Source of the DNA: Salinisphaera shabanensis E1L3A
GTDB lineage: Bacteria; Pseudomonadota; Gammaproteobacteria; Nevskiales; Salinisphaeraceae
Direction of reading: 5' to 3'
Assembly (NCBI RefSeq): GCF_000215955.2
Contig: NZ_AFNV02000007.1
Location: 62,001-126,000 of the forward strand
DNA: 64,000 nt
The notes beneath the pieces were generated by a model. It did not search any database. It was not told the origin of the DNA and was given only the letters and a program-made list of their open reading frames with translations. Numbering within the stretch: position 1 is the stretch's first letter; each line of letters starts with the position of its first letter. Positions 45,886 through 55,429 of the stretch are shown here, piece after piece. Both the position numbers and the translations under genes were made by a program.

Positions 45886-46938
45886 ATGGTGAAAAGCCAG
45901 CGCAATGTCGCGATTGGCGTGTTCGCGTTCGTCGTCTTCACGATCTGGCTGCTGGGCTCGATCCTCACGCCGTTTCTCATCGGCGCCGGCCTGGCGTATG
46001 TCTGCGATCCCATCGTCGATCGGCTCGAACGGATGCGCATGTCGCGCACCGGCGGGGTCGTGGTGGTTTTTGCCGTAGTTACAGTGGTGCTGTCTCTTCT
46101 GATGTTGCTGCTGTTGCCGCCACTGCAAAAGCAGCTCAATACGCTGGTACAGAACCTGCCGCGCTATTTGGACTGGATTCAGCAGACGACCGCGCCGTAT
46201 CTCGGTTCGTTCGGGCGTAATGGCCAGTCGCTCGACGTGGAGTCGATCAAGACCCTGATTGCCGACAACTGGGGCACCGCGGGCGGCTTTGCTTCTACAG
46301 TCGCCAAGAAAGCGTTTTCTTCGGGTACCGCGCTCATGGCGATCGCCATGAACCTGCTGCTCATCCCGGTGATCATGTTCTATCTGCTGCGCGACTGGGA
46401 CCACATGGTCGCCTGGATCAAGTCGCAGTTGCCGCGCCGCTATGTCGGCACGATCACCGAACTCGCCGAGGAAACCGACCAGGTATTGGGCCAGTTCATC
46501 CGTGGCCAGCTTCTGGTGATGACCGTGCTCGGCTCGATTTATATCGTCGGTCTGTGGCTGGCGGGCCTCGATCTGGCGCTGGTGATCGGTCTGGGCGCGG
46601 GGCTGGTGAGCTTCGTGCCTTATGTTGGCGTAATCAGCGGCTTGCTGGTATCGAGCATTGCGATGCTCGTACAGACCGGCGACCCGTTCCAGCTGGTCTG
46701 GGTTTTCATCGTCTTCGGTATCGGTCAGGTGCTCGAACAGGTGATTCTGCAGCCGCTGCTGCTGGGTGATGCCATCGGCCTGCATCCGGTGTGGGTCATT
46801 TTCGCGGTACTGGCCGGCGGTCAGATCCTGGGCTTCGTCGGTGTGCTCATTGCCTTGCCGGTGGCCGCGGCCGTGGCTGTGATCGTGCGCTACGGTGGTC
46901 GACAATGGCGCTCCAGCCGAGCCTATCTCGACCATTGA
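45886..46938 (+). CDS. AI-2E/PerM-family inner-membrane protein
   Basis: A 350-aa membrane protein with seven or eight helices and the family hallmarks Y-V-C-D-P-I-V-D-R-L near the first helices, P-V-I-M-F-Y-L-L-R-D-W-D, G-Q-F-I-R-G-Q-L-L-V-M, V-P-Y-V-G and Q-P-L-L-L-G-D-A-I-G-L-H-P-V-W-V. Members include TqsA and PerM; some export signals or ions, but in general the substrate is unknown. It is directly followed by hda, the conserved perM-hda pair of gammaproteobacteria. Confidence 0.9.
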   Translation: MVKSQRNVAIGVFAFVVFTIWLLGSILTPFLIGAGLAYVCDPIVDRLERMRMSRTGGVVVVFAVVTVVLSLLMLLLLPPLQKQLNTLVQNLPRYLDWIQQTTAPYLGSFGRNGQSLDVESIKTLIADNWGTAGGFASTVAKKAFSSGTALMAIAMNLLLIPVIMFYLLRDWDHMVAWIKSQLPRRYVGTITELAEETDQVLGQFIRGQLLVMTVLGSIYIVGLWLAGLDLALVIGLGAGLVSFVPYVGVISGLLVSSIAMLVQTGDPFQLVWVFIVFGIGQVLEQVILQPLLLGDAIGLHPVWVIFAVLAGGQILGFVGVLIALPVAAAVAVIVRYGGRQWRSSRAYLDH

Positions 46939-46966
46939 TGTCTGTGTGTTCGACGAGGTCGCGATA

Positions 46967-47654
46967 ATGGCGACACAGCTCATTCTGGGGGTTCAGCTGC
47001 CGCAGAGCGCGACGCTCGACGCATTCGTGGGCGAAACGAATGCGCCCGTACGCGCAGCCGTGACCCAGATTGCCGATGGCCGCAGCGAGCGCCTGTTCGT
47101 GCACGGCCCCGAAGCCAGCGGCAAGACGCATTTGCTCCAGGCGGTGTGTCGTGCAGCCGGCGATGCCGGCGATCGCAGTGTCTATGTGCCGCTGGATCAG
47201 GTCGCCGATCAAGCCGAGTCGCTACTGGCCGGGTTACAGGATATGGACTGTGTCTGTATCGACGATGTAGCGGCGATCGCAGGCGACCGCGACGCTGAAA
47301 TCGCGCTATTGAGTCTCACCGACGGACTGCGCGCGCGCGGCGGACGTTTGCTGGCAGCCGATCGACAGCCGCCGGCGGAACTGGGTCTGGCGCTACCCCG
47401 ATCTGGCCAGCCGACTGGTCTGGGGCGGGGTGATCGCGACCACCGAACTCGATGATGCCGACAAGCATGCATTGCTCGTCGAGCGTGCCGCCCAGCGCGG
47501 TATGGAAATGCCCGATGCGACAGCCCGCTGGCTGCTGCGCCACGGCGAGCGCGACGTGCCGGCACTGATGCGCGCACTCGATACGCTGGATCACGCCTCA
47601 CTGGCTGCCCATCGACGGCTGACCATTCCGTTCGTCAAACAGATTCTGGGCTGA
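46967..47654 (+). pseudogene. hda: DnaA-related regulator Hda, interrupted by a single-base frameshift
   Basis: Hda promotes ATP hydrolysis on DnaA with the sliding clamp. The first frame gives the clamp-binding N-terminus (M-A-T-Q-L-I-L-G-V), Walker A G-P-E-A-S-G-K-T-H and Walker B-like C-I-D-D-V, up to L-G-L-A-L-P. At the CCCC run 47396-47399 the frame is lost. The next frame continues at once with D-L-A-S-R-L-V-W-G-G-V-I-A-T-T and the C-terminal helices ending at 47654. Removing one C restores about 228 aa, the normal Hda length. Intact flanks and an otherwise perfect sequence suggest a sequence error or a very recent mutation. Confidence 0.8.
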
Positions 47655-47678
47655 TTTCCTGTGGGCCGTTTTGCGGCC

Positions 47679-48028
47679 TTAAGAGCGTGTCGCTTCGCGT
47701 TCGCGCGCATCCCATTTGGCGAACACCACGGTGCCCACGAACATCGCGATACTGGCGCCCAGGCACAGGTCCACGGCCAGAGTGGCGACGCCGGAAATAT
47801 ATTCGACCATCGCATAGGCCATATAGAACAGGGCGGCCATTGAGGCCCAGGCCGCGGTATAAATGCGTGCACGCGCCAGCCCGTTGAGCGAGGCCAGTAG
47901 GGGCAGGCTGAAGATCCCTGCCAGTAGTAGCCGCTCGGTGGTATGAACGCCGGCAATCCAGAACAGGCTCACGATCAGCGCAATATTGGAAATTACGGCG
48001 AGTAGCAGGGCATAACGAGACCAGCGCA

Positions 48029-48029
<1 letters not shown>
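47679..48029 (-). CDS. DUF2069 membrane protein
   Basis: A 116-aa protein with four predicted membrane helices, matching DUF2069 (M-R-W-S-R-Y-A-L-L start, then W-I-A-G, L-P-L-L-A-S-L-N-G-L and Y-M-A-Y-A-M-V-E). Function unknown. Its ATG overlaps the wrbA stop by one base (TGATG), so it is the last gene of arsC-wrbA-DUF2069. This cluster next to hda is common in gammaproteobacteria. A weak GGCCG/CGGCC hairpin at 47664-47678 separates it from hda. Confidence 0.87.
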
Positions 48030-49008
<979 letters not shown>

Positions 49009-49080
49009 GACGGCGACGGGGTTGGAATGGGCGGCTCATCCTGCGACGCGTGCGCCAACAACGCAACGCCGGGCTTGCGA

Positions 49081-49701
49081 TCAGCGGGCGTACCAGCGTG
49101 CCTGCAAGGCGCTTGCGACCCGCGATGGGTACCAGTACTGGCCGAGGCTGCCGTTATAGCGGGCCAGGGCGCGGGTGAGATCGCCGTTTTCCTTGTCGAG
49201 ATAGAACGCCAGAATCGTGCAGCCGTAGCGCAGATTGGTGCGCATATCGAAGAGATTGTCGTCGGGCCGCCCGATTTCGTCGATCCAGAACGGCATGATC
49301 TGCATGAGCCCGATTGCGCCTGCCGACGATACCGCAAAACGCTGGAAAGCAGATTCCACCTGGATTAACGACAGCACCACCTGCGGGTCCAACCCGGCGC
49401 GCGTCGACTCGGCGTGTACGGTCTTGAGCAGAGCCATGCGCCGGCCGACATCCGGCATGAGACGTTCCAGGCGGGTCGACATGTCGAGCAACCAGACTTC
49501 GGCTTCGAAACGATTCGAGAACGTGGCCGACTCGTGTACGGCGCTCATCAACGCCCGGCGCAGAGCCGGATCCACCGCTTCAGGTTGGGCTGCAGCGCCG
49601 TGCGCGGGGGAGCCCACGAACATTGCGGCCCAGACTACGCTGGGCAACAGCACCCGTACGAGCCACGCGACCGCGCGCGCTAGCGAATACGTCTCGGACA
49701 A
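49081..49701 (-). CDS. Periplasmic lytic transglycosylase (SLT domain)
   Basis: A 206-aa exported murein-degrading enzyme. A hydrophobic signal segment spans residues ~12-37. The SLT domain holds the catalytic Glu in I-Q-V-E-S-A-F (residue 116), followed by S-S-A-G-A-I-G-L-M-Q-I-M-P and A-R-Y-N-G-S-L-G, standard family-1 motifs. It cleaves glycan strands to 1,6-anhydro-muropeptides. It is small for Slt and closest in form to the short EmtA/MltC-like SLT proteins often found upstream of proS. It follows proS in the same direction after 107 bases. Confidence 0.92.
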   Translation of the reverse strand: MSETYSLARAVAWLVRVLLPSVVWAAMFVGSPAHGAAAQPEAVDPALRRALMSAVHESATFSNRFEAEVWLLDMSTRLERLMPDVGRRMALLKTVHAESTRAGLDPQVVLSLIQVESAFQRFAVSSAGAIGLMQIMPFWIDEIGRPDDNLFDMRTNLRYGCTILAFYLDKENGDLTRALARYNGSLGQYWYPSRVASALQARWYAR

Positions 49702-49808
49702 AGTCTGATTCCCCCGTCGGCCTGGCTCGTTTTTCCATACGCGCCGCGTGCACCGATGCCGCGTGAACGAACGCGCTGATCGTAGGCGATCCTCGACGTT
49801 ATCGGCGC

Positions 49809-51509
49809 CTAGCGGCCCAACTTTTGCCGCAAGGCTTCAAGGCTGTATTCGATCTGGCTGTTGTCACTGTCGCGGCGGCCCTTGTATTCGAGCGTACCCG
49901 CCTCGAGCCCGCGATCGGAGATGACCACGCGATGCGGAATGCCGATGAGCTCGGCATCCGCGAACATCGGTCCGGGACGCAGGCCGCGATCGTCGAGGGC
50001 GACATCGATGCCGGCATTGCGGCATTCGGCATACAGGTTGTCGCAGGCCTTGCGCACTGCAGCGGATTTGTCGGCCTTGATGGGAATGATGACCAGCTCG
50101 AACGGCGCGATCGCCGTCGGCCAGCAGATGCCGGCATCGTCGAAGCACTGCTCGATCGCGGCGGCGACGATACGGGATACGCCAAAGCCGTAGCAGCCCA
50201 TCTGCGGTGTGATCGACTTGCCGTTTTCGTCCAGCACGCTCAGCTCGAGCGCGCGGCTGTACTTGTCGCCCAGTTGGAATACGTGGCCGACTTCGATGCC
50301 GCGCAGAATCGATAGCGGCGAGCCGTCCGGGCTCGGGTCGCCGGCGACCACGTTGCGCAGGTCGGCAAACTCGGGCTCTATCGCGTCGCGGCCCCAGTTG
50401 AAGTTCACGAAGTGGGCACCGTCATAGTTCGCGCCCACGGCCATGTCTGCAGCGTTCTGCACGGCGTAATCGGCAATCACGCGCACGTTGACGTTCACCG
50501 GGCCGAGCGAGCCAGGGCCGGCACCGAAATGTTCGCGGATGACGGATTCTTCGGCGAATTGCAGTGGCGTGGCGATGCCGTCGATGCCTTCGGCCTTGAT
50601 TTCGTTGAGGCTGTGATCGCCGCGCAGCACCAGGAGCACCGGCTTGTCGTCGTCGCCCATGACCACGATCGCCTTGGCGGTGGTTTCGGCCGGCAGATCG
50701 AGTGCGGCGCACAAATCGGCGATGGTGGCCACGCCGGGGGTATCCACCTTGCGCAATTCGCCGCCCGGGGCCGGGCGCGGTGTCTCGCTGGCCATGGTGA
50801 GGGCCGCTTCGACGTTGGCCGCGTAACGGCCGTTCTCGGCGACCGCCAGTTCGTCTTCACCGGTCTGTGCGAGCACATGAAACTCTTCGGATTTGGCGCC
50901 ACCAATCGCACCGGAGTCCGCTGCGACCACGCGATAATCCAGCCCGATGCGATCGAGAATACGTGCATAGGCCGCGCGCATGACGTGGTATTCGCGGTCC
51001 AGGTCCGCGTCGTCCATATGGAAGGAGTAGGCGTCCTTCATGATGAATTCGCGTGCGCGCATCAGGCCGAAGCGCGGCCGGATCTCGTCGCGGAATTTTG
51101 TCTGGATCTGGTAGAAATTGACCGGCAGCTGTTTGTAGCTGCTGATATCGCGCTTGGCGTAGTCGGTGATGACTTCTTCGTGCGTGGGCCCGAAGCAGTA
51201 TTGGCGTTCCGCGCGATCGGTCATGCGCAGCATGAGATCGCCCATGGCGTCCCAGCGTCCGCTTTGTTGCCAGAGTTCGGCCGGCTGTACGGCCGGCATG
51301 AGCACTTCGAGTGCGCCGGCCGCGTCCATTTCCTCGCGCACGATGTTTTCCACCTTGCGCAAGACCCGAATGCCCAGCGGCGTCCAGGTATACAGGCCGG
51401 CGCCGAGTTTGCGGATCATGCCGGCACGCAGCATCAGCTGGTGCGACACGATTTCGGCATCGGCCGGGGTTTCCTTGGTGGTGGACAGGGCGAAAGCGGA
51501 TAGACGCAT
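49809..51509 (-). CDS. proS: Prolyl-tRNA synthetase
   Basis: A 566-aa bacterial-type class II synthetase. [14 protein letters not shown] is motif 1 context, [16 protein letters not shown] motif 2, and [12 protein letters not shown] motif 3. The insertion domain (residues ~230-390) is the YbaK-like editing domain that clears mischarged Ala-tRNA. The length equals that of E. coli ProRS (572 aa). Upstream, 104 bases separate it from the JAMM peptidase gene. Confidence 0.97.
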   Translation of the reverse strand: MRLSAFALSTTKETPADAEIVSHQLMLRAGMIRKLGAGLYTWTPLGIRVLRKVENIVREEMDAAGALEVLMPAVQPAELWQQSGRWDAMGDLMLRMTDRAERQYCFGPTHEEVITDYAKRDISSYKQLPVNFYQIQTKFRDEIRPRFGLMRAREFIMKDAYSFHMDDADLDREYHVMRAAYARILDRIGLDYRVVAADSGAIGGAKSEEFHVLAQTGEDELAVAENGRYAANVEAALTMASETPRPAPGGELRKVDTPGVATIADLCAALDLPAETTAKAIVVMGDDDKPVLLVLRGDHSLNEIKAEGIDGIATPLQFAEESVIREHFGAGPGSLGPVNVNVRVIADYAVQNAADMAVGANYDGAHFVNFNWGRDAIEPEFADLRNVVAGDPSPDGSPLSILRGIEVGHVFQLGDKYSRALELSVLDENGKSITPQMGCYGFGVSRIVAAAIEQCFDDAGICWPTAIAPFELVIIPIKADKSAAVRKACDNLYAECRNAGIDVALDDRGLRPGPMFADAELIGIPHRVVISDRGLEAGTLEYKGRRDSDNSQIEYSLEALRQKLGR

Positions 51510-51613
51510 GGGCAGGGCCGGTCGGGTCGGTGAACGAATCAGCCCGCGATTCTACAAAAAAGCGCGGCGGGTGACCGAAAGCCTTGAAGATCGCTGTGCT
51601 TTCGCGCCGACGC

Positions 51614-52024
51614 TCAGTCCAGAATGGTGAGCACGCGCTCGCGCATGGTGTCGTCTTCACGCTGCCACGCGCGCATCTCGAGCACCCCTTTGATATTGAG
51701 CGAAATAATCAGATACAGCGCTTCCGGGTAACCCAGGCCCGCCAGGTCATGCACGGAAGGCCCGGGCGGTGCGCTGGGGTGCGAATGATAGATCGCCAGC
51801 ATTCCCTCGCCACGCTCGCGCATGTTCCTGAGTGCGGCGACCTGGCCTGCCGGATCCATTTCGAAGCGCCGCGCGGGCTCAGCCGCCACGTTGGCCACCG
51901 GGTAGATGTCGTAAGGCACGCCGTCGCGTTGGCTCAGAAAACCGCAGACTTCGACGTCCGGCTGTTTTTGTGCTTCGAAAAGCAAGCGGGTGGCCAGCAT
52001 CCGACTCATTTTTACAGGGGTCAC
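51614..52024 (-). CDS. JAMM/MPN-type metallopeptidase (M67 family)
   Basis: A 136-aa single-domain protein. The JAB1/MPN zinc site is complete: Glu in E-V-C-G-F-L, then Y-H-S-H-P-S-A-P-P-G-P-S with Asp three residues later (V-H-D). GTG 52024, with AAGGA seven bases upstream, is preferred over ATG 52009, which lacks a ribosome site. Bacterial stand-alone M67 proteins remove C-terminal extensions from sulphur-carrier or ubiquitin-like proteins (CysO/Mec+ type) or act on peptides; no carrier gene is adjacent here. Confidence 0.85.
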   Translation of the reverse strand: MTPVKMSRMLATRLLFEAQKQPDVEVCGFLSQRDGVPYDIYPVANVAAEPARRFEMDPAGQVAALRNMRERGEGMLAIYHSHPSAPPGPSVHDLAGLGYPEALYLIISLNIKGVLEMRAWQREDDTMRERVLTILD

Positions 52025-52109
52025 GCCTAATTCCTTATTAAATCGACGCGCATGATAGCGCCCGCATCCTATCGGCACGAGAGACGGCGCGCGGGCGCGC
52101 GAGCTCAAG

Positions 52110-53093
52110 TCAGCGCGGTGTGTAAATGGCGTTCGCACAGCGGTTGGCGTTGACCGGTACCAATTCGAAATCCAGCAGACGCCAGTCGAGCGCTTCGATA
52201 TCGGCACGGGCGCGCGCCAGTCTTGATACCAGCGCATCGGTGTCGGTGTGCGGACACACGAACGCAACGCCGGTCAGCCGGCGGCCTTCTTCACGCAGGC
52301 GCACCCGCGCGTCTGATACCCAGGGCTGCGACTCCAGATGATTCCGTATCGTCGCGCCGAGCGGGTCGATCGTATTTGTGCCCAGTTTGCGTGGCACTTC
52401 GTCGATCAGGTCACAGACTGCGGTATACAAATGCCGCAAACCGTGACGCAGGATATCGGCGCCGATGATCAGTGTGGCAATGAAATCCGCCCACCACAGG
52501 CCAAGCCCGATACCAAGCACACCCACGATGGCCGCGCCGCCGGCCAGCCAGCTCGCGCGACCCATGGTGGCGTCGGCATACAGCCCCTTGTCGTGCAGAG
52601 CGATAGCCAGACGCTGGCGTGAACGCCCGGCGACGACCGGTACCAGCATGCTGTAGGCCAGTGCGGCGAGCACAGGCCAGCCCGACCAGTCTAGCGCCGG
52701 CGTCGACCACCACGAGCCAAGAGCCGGGTGCTTGAGCGTCATCAGGCTGCGCAAACCCACATAGAGCAGATACAGGCCCATCGCAGACAGCGCAAGCGCG
52801 CCGCTCAAGAATGCGATGGTGCCTGCCCGATAAAAGCCGAAAGGAAAACGCGGCCGCGGTTGCAAACGCTCGACCCGACAGGCCACGAGGAAAGCCACCG
52901 GCGGCAACAAGGCCCAGAGGCTTTTCAGCCAGATGGCCGTGAGCGCCTGAGTCGTGCCCAGCGCAAGATAGAGCGCGGCGATTACGCTGATGCGCAGAAC
53001 CAGCGTGAGCCATTCGATACGGCAGGCGCGTGCCAGCGCTTGCTGTTTGTCGCGGGGCAAGCCATTCGGGTGGCGCGGTTCGTGGTGTGTCAT
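52110..53093 (-). CDS. Cation diffusion facilitator-like membrane protein with incomplete metal site
   Basis: A 327-aa protein with five or six helices, C-terminal cytoplasmic domain, and the CDF-type layout F-P-F-G-F-Y-R-A-G-T after helix 2. In helix 5, L-H-D-K-G-L-Y-A-D-A-T gives a usual His/Asp pair. In helix 2, however, the acidic pair normally found in this branch is replaced by L-K-S-L-W-A-L-L-P-P, so no Asp or His can complete the tetrahedral zinc site. It may use another ion or have lost transport. Neighbours: JAMM peptidase downstream, L,D-transpeptidase upstream, all on the minus strand. Confidence 0.75.
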   Translation of the reverse strand: MTHHEPRHPNGLPRDKQQALARACRIEWLTLVLRISVIAALYLALGTTQALTAIWLKSLWALLPPVAFLVACRVERLQPRPRFPFGFYRAGTIAFLSGALALSAMGLYLLYVGLRSLMTLKHPALGSWWSTPALDWSGWPVLAALAYSMLVPVVAGRSRQRLAIALHDKGLYADATMGRASWLAGGAAIVGVLGIGLGLWWADFIATLIIGADILRHGLRHLYTAVCDLIDEVPRKLGTNTIDPLGATIRNHLESQPWVSDARVRLREEGRRLTGVAFVCPHTDTDALVSRLARARADIEALDWRLLDFELVPVNANRCANAIYTPR

Positions 53094-53132
53094 TCCGGCA
53101 TGTTAGTGCCCGCGCCCGACGCTGTTCGGTGC

Positions 53133-53660
53133 TTACGGATAGATATGAATGCGTGTGCCGTCGGTGACACGCTTCCAGATCGTATCGATGGCTTCGTTGG
53201 AGACAGCGATACAGCCGTTGGTCCAGTCGCCTTCGCGCTCGCGATCGTCGTAATCGGGCTGGCCGTGAATCATGATCAGATCGCCGGGGTCCACGCCGCG
53301 CGCAGACGCATGCGCGCGGTCCCGCGCGTTCGGATACGAGATATGAATCGAGCGGTGGAAAATGCTGTCCGGGTTGCGCCAGTCCAGTCGGTACAACCCC
53401 TCCGGAGTTTTGTTATCGCCACGCTGACGCTTGGTGCCGATCGGGTTCTTGCCGAGCGCGATCGGGAACTGGTCGACCATTTCGCCATCGGCATACAGAT
53501 ACATCACGCGATTGGCCTTCATGACCACCACCAGATCGACCGGCATCTGCGTGCCATCATCAGCATAGTCCTGGGCGAACGCGGTTATCGGCAACGCAAG
53601 CGCAAAAATCGCGAGCGCGATTAGCAGCAAACGGGTAGGGCAGGTCGCGTTCAAGCGCAT
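53133..53660 (-). CDS. L,D-transpeptidase family protein (YkuD domain)
   Basis: A 175-aa exported enzyme. ATG 53660 gives a signal peptide ending A-F-A-Q-D. The YkuD domain has M-I-H-G-Q-P with the conserved His, and the active-site Cys in D-W-T-N-G-C-I-A-V-S-N (residue 150). P-I-G-T-K and K-T-P-E-G-L-Y-R-L-D match the family. It can cross-link peptidoglycan through 3-3 bonds or attach proteins, or act as an amidase-like DpaA. It is divergent from the isocitrate dehydrogenase gene. Confidence 0.92.
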   Translation of the reverse strand: MRLNATCPTRLLLIALAIFALALPITAFAQDYADDGTQMPVDLVVVMKANRVMYLYADGEMVDQFPIALGKNPIGTKRQRGDNKTPEGLYRLDWRNPDSIFHRSIHISYPNARDRAHASARGVDPGDLIMIHGQPDYDDREREGDWTNGCIAVSNEAIDTIWKRVTDGTRIHIYP

Positions 53661-53871
53661 GGTTGGCTCGGGTTGAAAAATCGAAACACGCGCGGTCACG
53701 CGCCAGATGCCGCAATTCTGCCGCGCCGCACACGCGGGCGCCAACCGGGGCAACCTCAATCCTTCGGTCTATGCGGTGCTAGGATGAGCGCAGCGAGATT
53801 TAGATCGCGATGCATGCCTCTTTCGGGGCGCGCATCGCGCAGAGATATTTATCAAGTTTAGAGGATTCGAC

Positions 53872-54885
53872 ATGAGCAAGACGCCGGTCACAGTCATCAA
53901 GGGCGATGGTATCGGCCCGGATATCGTCAATGCGGCACTACGCGTGCTCGATCGGCTGGATACCGGCTTCGAGTATGAAGAGGTCATCGTCGGCCAGGCC
54001 GCGCTCGATGCCGGCGAATCGGAAGTCATGCCGGAATCGGCGCTCAAGTCGATCGAGCGTACCGGACTGGTACTCAAAGGCCCGGTTACGACCCCGTCCG
54101 GCAAGGGGTATCGCTCGGTCAATGTCGCCATGCGCAAGCATTTCGATCTTTATGCGAATGTGCGCCCGACGCTGTCGATGCCCGGCACCCAGTCGCGTTA
54201 CAAGAACCTCGACATCATTACCGTGCGCGAAAACACCGGCGGCATGTATTCCGGCCAGGGCCAGAAGGTGTCGGAAGACGGCAACCGTGCTGAAGCCCTG
54301 TCGGTGATCACCCGTTCCGAGTGCGAGCGCATTATTCGTTTCGCTTTCGATATGGCGCGGGCACGCGGGCGACGCAAGGTGACGTTGGCGCACAAGGCCA
54401 ACATCATGAAATCGACGTCAGGTCTGTTTTTGGAGGTCGGTCGCCAGATTTCCGAGGAATACGATGATATCGAGCACGACGAGGTGATCGTCGATGCCTG
54501 TGCGATGAAACTCGTCATGCACCCCGAACGATTCGATGTCATCGTCACGACCAATCTGTTCGGCGATATCCTGTCTGATCTGTGTGCCGGCCTGATCGGC
54601 GGCCTGGGTCTGGCGCCGGGCGCGAATATCGGCGAAACCTGTGCGATGTTCGAAGCCGTACACGGCAGCGCGCCCGATATTGCCGGCAAGGGCATTGCCA
54701 ATCCGACCTCGGTGATTCTTGCCGCCGCGCTCATGCTGGAGCATGTCGACCAACCGGAGAATGCCAACCGTCTGCGGCGGGCCGTGCGCTCTGTAGTGGC
54801 CGAGCACGATCGTGTGACCCCGGATCTGGGCGGCAACGCGACGACCGAGCGGTTTACCGATGCGGTGATCGAACGGCTCGGCTAG
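53872..54885 (+). CDS. Isocitrate dehydrogenase (probably NAD-dependent), isopropylmalate dehydrogenase-like
   Basis: A 337-aa decarboxylating dehydrogenase, shorter than the 416-aa E. coli type and like the NAD-type enzymes of xanthomonads. T-V-I-K-G-D-G-I-G-P-D starts the chain; K-S-P-like L-K-G-P-V-T-T-P, H-K-A-N-I-M-K, N-L-F-G-D-I-L-S-D and H-G-S-A-P-D-I-A-G-K-G-I-A-N-P are conserved. In the usual R-E-N-T-E-G block the Glu is replaced by Gly (residue 123, R-E-N-T-G-G-M-Y). Substrate assignment between isocitrate and related acids is therefore not certain. It is monocistronic with an A-rich leader and AGGA before the ATG. Confidence 0.85.
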   Translation: MSKTPVTVIKGDGIGPDIVNAALRVLDRLDTGFEYEEVIVGQAALDAGESEVMPESALKSIERTGLVLKGPVTTPSGKGYRSVNVAMRKHFDLYANVRPTLSMPGTQSRYKNLDIITVRENTGGMYSGQGQKVSEDGNRAEALSVITRSECERIIRFAFDMARARGRRKVTLAHKANIMKSTSGLFLEVGRQISEEYDDIEHDEVIVDACAMKLVMHPERFDVIVTTNLFGDILSDLCAGLIGGLGLAPGANIGETCAMFEAVHGSAPDIAGKGIANPTSVILAAALMLEHVDQPENANRLRRAVRSVVAEHDRVTPDLGGNATTERFTDAVIERLG

Positions 54886-55429
54886 GGGCTCTGTAGCCGG
54901 CTGCGGCACGACCGGGAAATGCGAAACGCGGTGGCTGTATTGCCGCGCGTTATCGCTGCCTGCGGGACAACGGTGTAGGCCGAGCGCATAGCAGTTGAGC
55001 GAAGCCTGATGGTGATTGCCGGTTGAATCCGTGCCGGCTACGGGCGTGCACGCGCGAAGAAAGCGGGCTTGGCGCGCAAGGTCGGTTTACGGCGGTCACC
55101 TGCGCAATTCCCGCTTGTGCCGCGACGCGTTCCTCTGCTTTTGTGCGCAAATTCCCGATGTCGACTACGGGAGATGCCGCATCCGTTCGCCCGCACGACG
55201 TCGTAGCAATCCATTGCAGGCGCATGGAATTCGATACGGCGAGAGCGCGCCGCGCAGTTCGCTTGATACGAAGGCTTTGGTGATGCGCACGTAAACGTCT
55301 ATAAGCTGCGATAAAAACAGCGAAGCGCTGGCTGTCAGGCCGGATGTTCACTGGGCTGAGATGCCCAACGAGCGTGCTTCGGGCGCTTGTACTTTCGGCA
55401 AATGCCGAAGCGAGGGGATTTGTTAGCGC
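54886..55429. other. Leader/promoter region of the kai-like operon
   Basis: The region between the isocitrate dehydrogenase gene and the GGDEF-EAL gene spans 544 bases. The right third holds a predicted sigma-70 promoter (55277-55305), a TGGGC-TGAGAT-GCCCA hairpin at 55352-55367, and a TTCGGCA/TGCCGAA hairpin at 55394-55409 just before a GAGGGGA ribosome site. The left two thirds show nothing I recognise. Open frames on either strand here lack domains and are treated as chance. Confidence 0.5.
55277..55305 (+). promoter_or_regulatory. Predicted sigma-70 promoter of the GGDEF-EAL/kaiC/kaiB-like operon
   Basis: TTGGTG at 55277-55282 and TATAAG at 55300-55305 are separated by exactly 17 bases. 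Transcription from about 55312 would give a leader of about 118 bases containing the two hairpins at 55352-55367 and 55394-55409. No other good pair lies closer to the start codon. Confidence 0.45.

Noticed and set aside
55352-55375. CTGAGATGCCC string resembling part of a TPP riboswitch
   Set aside because: Only a short hairpin is present; the second conserved TPP element and pairing are missing and the downstream gene is not a thiamine gene.
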